DNA from: a virus
IMG/VR virus record: IMGVR_UViG_3300032282_001040
Location: 1-23,285 of that record
Strand: one strand, 5' to 3'
DNA: 23,285 bases
This document shows, piece after piece, positions 8,637-15,527 of this stretch. A program made the position numbers and the translations under genes. How positions within the stretch are numbered: position 1 is the stretch's first letter; the number at the start of each line of letters is the position of its first letter. The notes under the pieces were generated by a model, which saw only the letters and a list, made by a program, of their open reading frames with translations, was not told where the DNA came from and searched no databases.

Positions 8637-8987
8637 ATGACACAAAGAGTCCGTTCAAATTTACTTATAGATGGTGTAGTTACCAGTAACAAGATTGGTA
8701 CCGCAGCAATCAATTCAAACAATATTGCTACAGGTGCTATCACTGGTAATACTATTGGTGTCACTTCCGTATCAGGAAACAATATTACAGTCAATGCTAT
8801 TCGTGGTAATAACATTGTTGCAGGACAAATTACAGGTAATCTGATAGCACCAAATGCTATTACAGGAGATAAGTTGGTAGATAGTTCTGTCAACTCAAAT
8901 AATATCGTAACAGGTTCAATTACAAATGCAAAGTTAGCAGAACCAAATGCTTTTGAAGATTACTTTCTATTAGGTTTAGGATCATAG
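8637..8987 (+). CDS. Short decapeptide-repeat fibre protein B2
   Basis: 116 aa, abutting the previous stop. Residues 12-96 are about nine repeats of the type (G/N)AI(T/R)GN-I and SN-I(A/V)(T/G)G. The end is NAKLAEPNAFEDYFLLG-GS, identical over 16 residues to the end of the 76-aa protein at 5628 although the repeat bodies differ in number. The conserved terminus looks like a specific docking or capping element, with the repeats as a variable-length rod. It belongs to the second cassette, ahead of the 828-aa glycine-rich protein. Confidence 0.6.
   Translation: MTQRVRSNLLIDGVVTSNKIGTAAINSNNIATGAITGNTIGVTSVSGNNITVNAIRGNNIVAGQITGNLIAPNAITGDKLVDSSVNSNNIVTGSITNAKLAEPNAFEDYFLLGLGS
8928..8975 (+). 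repeat. 48-bp conserved coding repeat, copy 2
   Basis: Partner of 5802-5849. It has the same 16-residue peptide and five synonymous differences. Confidence 0.85.
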
Positions 8988-8996
8988 GAAAATAAA

Positions 8997-9326
8997 ATGC
9001 CAAGAAATTATACAATCTTAGGACAACAAAATCCAACAGCAAATACATTGACAAGACTATACGGAGTTCCTGCTGGCAACTCTGCTGTTATCTCATCAAT
9101 CAACATTGCTAATTTGGATGCCAACTCTGCTGCGTTTAGTATTGCCGCAAACTTAAATGGTGCAGTCACAGCAAATGCAAATTATCTTGCATGGCGTGTA
9201 GCAATACCAGGCAATGACTCTATTGCATTAAGTTTAGGTGTCACATTGAATGCTTCTTCACAGTTGTCTGTCAATGCTAACAGTGCAACACTTTCATTCT
9301 CTGCGTTTGGCACGGAAATCTACTAA
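8997..9326 (+). CDS. Small beta-structured virion protein
   Basis: 109 aa, preceded by AGGAAAA. It resembles a family of small structural proteins of aquatic T4-like phages that share a LY-VPAG-SAVISSI-IANL opening, a middle strand with F-IA, and a hydrophobic C-terminal strand ending near F-A-GTEI. There are no cysteines or charged clusters, so a compact beta sandwich is likely. It has no counterpart in the first cassette, where the repeat protein leads straight into the glycine-rich gene. It may decorate or cap the fibre; the function is unproven. Its stop overlaps the next start (TAATG). Confidence 0.5.
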   Translation: MPRNYTILGQQNPTANTLTRLYGVPAGNSAVISSINIANLDANSAAFSIAANLNGAVTANANYLAWRVAIPGNDSIALSLGVTLNASSQLSVNANSATLSFSAFGTEIY

Positions 9327-11812
9327 TGCCAATTCGTAAATTTACCAATGGTAGATTTAGTCTAAAACGATTCACTGCACCAGGAGTTGGTGGCGGTGGT
9401 TCTACACCTGCACCTGCTACATTTGCTACTGCACAAATATTCTTAGAATCCACCACATGGGTTCCACCTTCTGGTGTAACATCGGTTGACTATGTTGTGG
9501 TCGGTGGTGGTGGCGGCGGTGGTGGATTTTTGGGTGGTGGAGGAGGTGGAGGTGGTTATGTTGCGGGTACAGGATTATCAGTAACACCATCAACAATATA
9601 CACAATCACTATTGGTGCTGGCGGAACTGGTGGTGGTGATAATAGTGGTGTTGCTGGTTCAAATGGAACAAACTCTGGAATTTTTCTTACAAATGATGGT
9701 ACATCAGTAGTATCTTGGGCATTAGGAGGCGGAGGAGGTGGAACATATGGTTCTTCGGCCACACTTATGTCGGGTAAAAGTGGAGGTTCTGGCGGTGGCG
9801 GTGCGTCTTATGATGCTCCTGCTACGGTTACTGCTGGTTTAGGAACTCCTGGTCAAGGCAACAATGGTGCAACAGGTACAATAGGATCTGCCGCTGCAAA
9901 CTATAATGGTGGCGGAGGTGGTGGCGCAGGTAGTGCTGGTACCGCAGGTAATAACACATATCCTCATGGTGCTGGCGGTGCAGGAGTCTATTCATCTATA
10001 ACTGGTTCAAACACTGCTTATGGTGCTGGCGGTGGTGGAGGTAATGACTACAATACATCACGAACACCGGGTGGTTCAGCAAATACAGGTGGCGAAGGAG
10101 GTAATGATTCTCTATCAGCAAATGCTGGTATCATATTTACTGGTTCAGGTGGCGGTGGTTCAGGCAGAACATTAATTAGTCCCGGCGTTGGCGGTGGCGC
10201 AGGTGCTTCAGGTGTGGTTATTCTTAGGTATTATGTTTCTGCATTACCAAACACAACAGTATGGACATTCGCTAACACTCAATATTGGCAAGTACCTGTT
10301 GGAGTAACTACAGTAGATTATCTTATCGTCGGCGGTGGCGGTGGAGGTGGTTCTGGAGGTGGCGGTGGAGGTGGTGCTGGTGGATTTTTATCTGGTACAG
10401 GATTAGCAGTCGGTTCAAACGGAACAATGCTTGTTACTGTTGGATCAGGTGGTGCTGGAAGTCCAGGAACTTTAGGAAGTAATGGAAGTAATTCGGCATT
10501 CAGTACATTAGTTGCACGTGGCGGCGGTGGTGGTGGTTCAGGTATAGGTAATGGTGGACAACCTGCTTTTGCTGCTCGTTCAGGTGGTTCGGGTGGCGGT
10601 CAAGGAATGAATACTAGCACAGCAACACCAGCAACAGGAACTCCAGGACAAGGCAATAATGGAGGTATATGCAACTCTGGTGCTAGTTATGGTGCTGCTG
10701 GCGGTGGTGGTGCGGGCGCTACTGGTGGTAATGGAGCACCTGGTGATGTTGCTGGTGCAGGTGGTAATGGAACAGCATCTTCTATAACAGGAACTCCCGT
10801 AACATATGCTGGTGGCGGCGGTGGTGGTACTAATGGTGCTACTGGTGGTAATGGAGGTTCTGGTGGTGGTGGAAATGGTGGTTCACCAATTGGCCCAAAT
10901 AATTCGCCAGTAGGAACACCAGGATCAGCAGGTTTAGGTGGCGGTGGCGGTGGTGGTAGATGGACACCTTCAGCATCAGGCAGCAGTGGCGGTTCGGGCG
11001 TAGTCGTCGTCAAAGCATCTGCAACACAAAACAAATTATTAGTATTCACAGGTTCAGGTACATTCACCGCACAATCCGCAACTATAGATTATGTTCTAGT
11101 TGCTGGTGGTGGTGCAGGTGGTTCAGGTTATTCAGGCGGCGGTGGCGCAGGTGGTTATCTTGCGGGTACAGGATTTCCAGTAACTCCAGGAATAAATTAT
11201 CCTATTGTGATTGGTGCTGGTGGTGTTGGCCAATCTGCTAGTGTGATTCCTGGCGGTGGTGGTTTAAATGGATCAAATTCAACTTTCTCTTCATTAACTG
11301 CAATTGGTGGTGGTGCATCTGGTCCTGTTGGTCGTCCCGGCGGTTCTGGTGGCGGTGGTGCAACAAATCCTGCTACAACTTATCCAAACTATGGCACTGG
11401 CACTCCAGGTCAAGGTAATAATGGTGGCAATTCATCTGCTCAAACAGGTACTACAAGTGGTGGTGGTGGTGGTGGTGCAGGTGGTGTTGGAGGTTCATGT
11501 GGCACTCCTGGTAATAGAGACAATCCAGGAAATGGTGGAGCAGGAGGAGCAGGAACATCAACACCGATAACTGGCACACCGATTGTTCTTGCTGCAGGTG
11601 GTGGTGGATCAGGCGATTATCGTGGCGGTCAACCTTCAGGAGCAGGAGGTTCTGGTATTGGCGGTAATGGCGCAGGATCAGAAAACGGTAATGCTCCGGG
11701 TGGTGATGGACAAGTCAGTACAGGATCAGGCGGTGGTGGTTCATCAGGTATTTCACCTTATCCTGTTGGTGGTCGTGGAGGTTCAGGTATTGCAATTATA
11801 AAATGGACATAA
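9326..11812 (+). CDS. Glycine-rich tail adhesin/fibre protein B, three modules
   Basis: 828 aa, a paralogue of the 841-aa protein at 5858. The N-terminus matches (MPIRKFTNGRFSLKRFT-PG, then GGSTPAPA). Three modules follow at about 36-305, 311-563 and 569-828, each with a VDY(V/L)-V-GGGG opening, one GTPGQGN (residues 173, 438, 692) and a GGSG(V/I)-(V/I) closing strand. Divergence between the two proteins lies mainly in the loops and Gly-rich middles. Two such proteins may form alternative adhesins, a hetero-oligomeric fibre tip, or products of duplication used for host-range variation. The host receptor is unknown. It is directly followed by gp13. Confidence 0.75.
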   Translation: MPIRKFTNGRFSLKRFTAPGVGGGGSTPAPATFATAQIFLESTTWVPPSGVTSVDYVVVGGGGGGGGFLGGGGGGGGYVAGTGLSVTPSTIYTITIGAGGTGGGDNSGVAGSNGTNSGIFLTNDGTSVVSWALGGGGGGTYGSSATLMSGKSGGSGGGGASYDAPATVTAGLGTPGQGNNGATGTIGSAAANYNGGGGGGAGSAGTAGNNTYPHGAGGAGVYSSITGSNTAYGAGGGGGNDYNTSRTPGGSANTGGEGGNDSLSANAGIIFTGSGGGGSGRTLISPGVGGGAGASGVVILRYYVSALPNTTVWTFANTQYWQVPVGVTTVDYLIVGGGGGGGSGGGGGGGAGGFLSGTGLAVGSNGTMLVTVGSGGAGSPGTLGSNGSNSAFSTLVARGGGGGGSGIGNGGQPAFAARSGGSGGGQGMNTSTATPATGTPGQGNNGGICNSGASYGAAGGGGAGATGGNGAPGDVAGAGGNGTASSITGTPVTYAGGGGGGTNGATGGNGGSGGGGNGGSPIGPNNSPVGTPGSAGLGGGGGGGRWTPSASGSSGGSGVVVVKASATQNKLLVFTGSGTFTAQSATIDYVLVAGGGAGGSGYSGGGGAGGYLAGTGFPVTPGINYPIVIGAGGVGQSASVIPGGGGLNGSNSTFSSLTAIGGGASGPVGRPGGSGGGGATNPATTYPNYGTGTPGQGNNGGNSSAQTGTTSGGGGGGAGGVGGSCGTPGNRDNPGNGGAGGAGTSTPITGTPIVLAAGGGGSGDYRGGQPSGAGGSGIGGNGAGSENGNAPGGDGQVSTGSGGGGSSGISPYPVGGRGGSGIAIIKWT

Positions 11813-11820
11813 AACATAAC

Positions 11821-11828
11821 AATAAATA
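11821..11828 (+). promoter_or_regulatory. Late-promoter-like box AATAAATA before gp13
   Basis: AATAAATAAG sits in the 23-base gap after the second glycine-rich gene, 7 bases before the gp13 ATG. The preceding bases (TAAAACA, A-rich) and the following CAATCATG match the 8391 junction. No clear Shine-Dalgarno sequence is seen. Confidence 0.4.
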
Positions 11829-11835
11829 AGCAATC

Positions 11836-12789
11836 ATGGCACATCCAACAACAAGAACACAATTCAAAGAATACTGCTTACGTAAATTAGGCAAACCTGT
11901 TATCGAAATCAACGTCGATGATGATCAAGTAGATGACCGTATTGATGAGGCACTTTCTTTTTGGGGTGACTATCATTACGATGGTACAGAAAAATTGTTT
12001 ATGAAACATGCTATCACTGCCGAAGATATTAATAGGCAGTGGATATATTGTCCTGATGCGGTGCAGTTTGTTACTGGTGTAATGCCATTTGATTTGTCTA
12101 ATGCATCAATCAATATGTTTGACCTGCGTTACCAATTACGTCTGCATGATCTCTATGACTTCACTTCGGTATCGTATGTGTCATATGAAATTACAATGCA
12201 ACACCTTCGTACATTGAATCTATTATTCTCTGGTACTCCACAGTTTAGATTTAATCGTCATCAGAATAAAGTATTCTTAGACATTGATTGGACAAGGGAT
12301 GTTCAACCAGGTAACTTTGTTATCATTGAATGTTATCGTGCATTAGAACCAGAAACAATTACATTGACAGGCACTCTATCATGTGCTCCAGGTTCTAATA
12401 CAGTTATAGGTACAGGTACAAAGTTTGATCAAGAACTTGTTGATTTTGATTTTATCACAATTGGTACTGAACAAAAACAAGTAAGAAAAATTTCAAGTCC
12501 TACGTCTTTAGAGTTACTTGGTAATCCAGCACAGACTTATACAAATACAACTGCTACAATTGAAGGTGTAACGGATGTATGGAATGATAGGTTCCTAAAG
12601 AAATATGCCACAGCACTGATTAAACGTCAGTGGGGTTCTAATCTCAAAAAGTTTGCTGGTATACAAATGCCAGGTGGTGTAACATTAAACGGTCAAGTAA
12701 TCTATGATGAAGCAGTATCAGAGATTGATAAGATGGAAGAAGAAATCTACATGATGGGTTCATTGCCATCTGAAATCCTGACTGGATAA
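11836..12789 (+). CDS. 13: T4 gp13-like neck protein
   Basis: 317 aa (T4 gp13 is about 309). The N-terminus, with RTQFKEYCLRKLGKPVIEIN then VDDDQVDDRIDEAL, is the signature of the gp13 neck family. Gp13 with gp14 closes the filled head and joins it to the tail. Residues about 178-240 form a small beta module (SNTVIGTGTKF...DFITIGTEQKQVRKISSPTS) related to one in the 1016-aa virion protein. The C-terminal part (W-DRFLKKYATALIKRQWG) is helical and typical. It is followed by gp14 after 2 bases. Confidence 0.88.
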   Translation: MAHPTTRTQFKEYCLRKLGKPVIEINVDDDQVDDRIDEALSFWGDYHYDGTEKLFMKHAITAEDINRQWIYCPDAVQFVTGVMPFDLSNASINMFDLRYQLRLHDLYDFTSVSYVSYEITMQHLRTLNLLFSGTPQFRFNRHQNKVFLDIDWTRDVQPGNFVIIECYRALEPETITLTGTLSCAPGSNTVIGTGTKFDQELVDFDFITIGTEQKQVRKISSPTSLELLGNPAQTYTNTTATIEGVTDVWNDRFLKKYATALIKRQWGSNLKKFAGIQMPGGVTLNGQVIYDEAVSEIDKMEEEIYMMGSLPSEILTG

Positions 12790-12791
12790 TT

Positions 12792-13682
12792 GTGGCAACT
12801 AACTTCTACTTCAATAACTTTCCTGCAAATCAGATAACCTCCGAGCAACTGCTCGTTGAGGACTTGGTTATTGAGGCATTGAAAATTTATGGCATGGATG
12901 TTTATTACATGCCACGTACCACACGTGACCAAGTAGACTATCTATTTGGTGAAGATCCATTAAAAGAATACCGAACTGCTCATCCGATTGAAATGTACCT
13001 TGAAAATGTCACGGGTATGGATGGTGAGCAAGACTTCATTTCCAAATTCGGTTTAGAAATTCGTGATGAAGCAACTCTGCTTGTATCACGCTTACGATTC
13101 CGTTATGCAGTAAATGGTTATACTCGTCCACGTGAGGGCGATTTAATATTTGTACCATTACTCAATAACTTCTTTGAGATTACATTTGTTGAACATGAAG
13201 ATCAACAAACCATGTTCTATACATTAGGTCGTGGTCGTGGTGGTAATGTATATGTGTATGCATTAAAGATGAAACAGTTTGTATTCTCTAATGAGATTGT
13301 TGAAACTGGTATCAAGATGATTGATGAACAAATTGTTGATTACTATCCAAAAACAAGACTGTTCTTATCTGCTGGTGGTACAGGAAAGTATGTAAATGAT
13401 GAAATTGTATATCAAGGTTCTAGTTTAGCATCAGCAAATGCTCAAGCAGTTGTTCATGATTATGTTGCTGGTCAGTTTATAGAAGTATATCGTGTTCAAG
13501 GTGATTTTGCAACAGGTATAGTTAAAGGTAATACAAGCAGCGCACAATGGACAATCAATGTGATTTCTGATACTGCCACAATGAATACACCATTTGAAGA
13601 TATCTTTGACAATGCTCGTATCGAAGCAGGTTCAGATGGTATCATCGACTTTACGGAACACAATCCGTTTGGAGAACCGTAA
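12792..13682 (+). CDS. 14: T4 gp14-like neck protein
   Basis: 296 aa, longer than T4 gp14 (about 256). It starts at GTG two bases after the gp13 stop; the reading MATNFYFNNF fits the family N-terminus, and no ATG lies nearby in frame. The motif LVIEALKIYGMDVYYMPR is characteristic. The protein acts with gp13 at the head-tail neck. The extra length is a C-terminal beta region at about 197-265 (YVNDEIVYQG ... FATGIVKGNTSSAQW) that resembles the C-terminal region of gp15. It overlaps gp15 by one base (TAATG), with GGAG upstream. Confidence 0.88.
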   Translation: MATNFYFNNFPANQITSEQLLVEDLVIEALKIYGMDVYYMPRTTRDQVDYLFGEDPLKEYRTAHPIEMYLENVTGMDGEQDFISKFGLEIRDEATLLVSRLRFRYAVNGYTRPREGDLIFVPLLNNFFEITFVEHEDQQTMFYTLGRGRGGNVYVYALKMKQFVFSNEIVETGIKMIDEQIVDYYPKTRLFLSAGGTGKYVNDEIVYQGSSLASANAQAVVHDYVAGQFIEVYRVQGDFATGIVKGNTSSAQWTINVISDTATMNTPFEDIFDNARIEAGSDGIIDFTEHNPFGEP

Positions 13683-14683
13683 TGTTAGGTAATGCTCAGT
13701 TCTATCACCGTACCATTCGAAAGATGGTTGTTGTATTTGGTACACTCTTTAATGACTTAGAAATTGTACGATACACTCAAGCAGGTGTGCCAAAAGAAAA
13801 ATGGAAAGTACCGCTTACATATTCACCAAAAGAACGTTTTCTAACAGCAATCACTTCTGATCCCACTCTGACTAGATCAATTAATACTATTGTTCCACGC
13901 ATGTCGTTTAACCTTGATAGTCTGGAATATGATGTTCAACGTAAACAAGTTTCAACACTTCGTAACTTTGCTCGAAACGATGACACAACTGTAAGCACAC
14001 AGTTTGTTCCTATACCATATAACTTTCAGTTTTCATTATCGATATATGTTCGTAACACTGAAGATGGTACACAGATACTAGAACAGATTCTACCATTCTT
14101 TACACCAGACTTTAATGTTACTGTAGATTTTATACCTGAAATGGATCAAAAATATAATGTACCTATTATATTAGATTCGGTAGCATCAACTGTAGAGTAT
14201 GAGGGTGCATTGAATGAGGGTTCAACACGATTGATCCTTTGGGATTTAACATTCACTGCCAAGGGTTACATATGGCCACCAGTCAAGTCCAGTAAGTATA
14301 TTAAGTCTGCAAATACCAATACTATGATTGATCTTACCACTAAAGACCTGCAAAAAGTTTATGTGGATTATGCTAATGGTAATGGTGTGTTTGCTCAAGG
14401 CGAAACACTTCGTGCAAACAATTCCGATTTGTTTGGCACTGTAGACTACTTTAGTAATACACAATCTGGCGTCTTAGTTGTGTCTGGTTCAACTAGCATC
14501 ATTAAAGTTGGTGACAATCTTACTGGTGATTATTCAGGTGCATCATATAATGTAGTTGTAACCAACATCAACGCACTTAATGTTGTACAGATACAAACTA
14601 CTACCAATCCAGGAACTGCTACTTTAGGTGAAGAATTTGGATTCATAGATACTATAAAAGAATATCCTAACATTAAATTATGA
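13682..14683 (+). CDS. 15: T4 gp15-like tail sheath stabiliser/completion protein
   Basis: 333 aa against about 272 in T4. The N-terminus FYHRTIRKMVVVFGTLFNDLEIVRY and the central VPRMSFNLDSLEYDVQRK are typical of gp15. Gp15 caps the tail tube and sheath and provides the head-docking surface. The extra C-terminal 60-70 residues (about 235-305: FAQGETLRANNSDLFGTV, then VGDNLTGDYSGASYNVVV) form a beta module like that at the gp14 C-terminus. The stop overlaps the gp16 start (ATGA). Confidence 0.88.
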   Translation: MLGNAQFYHRTIRKMVVVFGTLFNDLEIVRYTQAGVPKEKWKVPLTYSPKERFLTAITSDPTLTRSINTIVPRMSFNLDSLEYDVQRKQVSTLRNFARNDDTTVSTQFVPIPYNFQFSLSIYVRNTEDGTQILEQILPFFTPDFNVTVDFIPEMDQKYNVPIILDSVASTVEYEGALNEGSTRLILWDLTFTAKGYIWPPVKSSKYIKSANTNTMIDLTTKDLQKVYVDYANGNGVFAQGETLRANNSDLFGTVDYFSNTQSGVLVVSGSTSIIKVGDNLTGDYSGASYNVVVTNINALNVVQIQTTTNPGTATLGEEFGFIDTIKEYPNIKL

Positions 14684-15090
14684 AAAAACTAAATGCAAAT
14701 CTTTCTGAGATATTTGATGTTGAACCTATCCGAGAAGAACTAAAAGTAGAAACGTTACCTGCTGTAGTAGAGTATGCTGATCCAGTAAATGCTGATGCAG
14801 ACTTTGCACGTGAAAACATTCGTGAACTGGTAACTCAAGGTAATCAAGCGGTAAATGAGTTGATGTTAATAGCAAGAGATGGTCAACATCCACGTGCATT
14901 TGAAGTCTTATCTGGTCTAATGAAGAACTTAGCAGACATGAATAAAGATTTGCTTGAGATACAGAAACGTAAAAAAGATTTGGCACCAAAAGCGGAATCG
15001 CAAAATAATCTAAGTATAGATAAAGCAGTGTTCGTTGGTTCTACCGCAGAACTGGTAAAGATGCTTAAAACTCAAAAACAGGAAACGTAA
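14680..15090 (+). CDS. 16: Terminase small subunit (T4 gp16-like)
   Basis: 136 aa (T4 gp16 is 164). It has an acidic N-terminus (EIFDVEPIREELKVE), then a central helical core (ARENIRELVTQGNQAVNELM, then RAFEVLSGLMKNLADMNKDL) that matches the gp16 oligomerisation region, and a basic tail. It recognises the DNA concatemer and regulates the large subunit. It starts inside the gp15 stop and overlaps the next gene by one base. In T4 the large subunit follows directly; here a Dps-like gene intervenes. Confidence 0.85.
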   Translation: MKKLNANLSEIFDVEPIREELKVETLPAVVEYADPVNADADFARENIRELVTQGNQAVNELMLIARDGQHPRAFEVLSGLMKNLADMNKDLLEIQKRKKDLAPKAESQNNLSIDKAVFVGSTAELVKMLKTQKQET

Positions 15091-15524
15091 TGGAAACACT
15101 TATTAACCAACTCAAAACAATTCTAGGTACAAACTTTGCATTGTATTTGAAAGCACATGGATACCATTGGAACATTGAGGGTGCTAACTTCCCACAGTAC
15201 CATTCTTTCCTAGATTCGTTTTATAATTCTGTATTTGGTCAGACGGATGATATCGCAGAACATCTTCGTGCATTGAATTCATATGCACCTGGGTCACTTG
15301 CACGTATGCTTGAACTTGCAGACTTACAAGAAGCAACAAACATACCTGATGGTATTGCAATGATGCGTGACCTTGCTGCCGACAACGAACGTTTCATAAT
15401 GCATCTACGTGCAGGTATTGTTGCTGCTGATGGTGCTAATGAACCTGCTGTAGGTAATTTTTTACAAGACCTCTTGGGCGCACATCAAAAACATGGATGG
15501 ATGTTGAGAAGCATCATTAAATAA
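15090..15524 (+). CDS. dps: Dps/ferritin-like iron-binding protein
   Basis: 144 aa. AGGAAA at 15080-15085 and a TAATG overlap support the start. The motif YHWNIEGANFPQYHSFLDSF followed by TDDIAEHLRAL is the Dps ferroxidase signature. Aligned to E. coli Dps (H51, H63, D67, D78, E82), the equivalents here are H26, H38, D42, D53 and E57 with identical spacing, so all five metal ligands are kept. Dps proteins form 12-subunit shells that oxidise and store iron using hydrogen peroxide, and some bind DNA. This copy lacks a long Lys-rich N-terminal tail, so DNA binding by that route is unlikely. It lies between gp16 and gp17, an unusual place. It may protect phage DNA or host from oxidative damage, or package iron (inference). 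Confidence 0.88.
   Translation: METLINQLKTILGTNFALYLKAHGYHWNIEGANFPQYHSFLDSFYNSVFGQTDDIAEHLRALNSYAPGSLARMLELADLQEATNIPDGIAMMRDLAADNERFIMHLRAGIVAADGANEPAVGNFLQDLLGAHQKHGWMLRSIIK
15516..15523 (+). promoter_or_regulatory. Weak late-promoter-like box ATTAAATA before gp17
   Basis: ATTAAATA overlaps the last codons of the Dps-like gene, 4 bases before the gp17 start. Spacing is too short for a normal leader, so this may be a chance match in an A-rich junction. Confidence 0.2.
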
Positions 15525-15527
15525 AAA

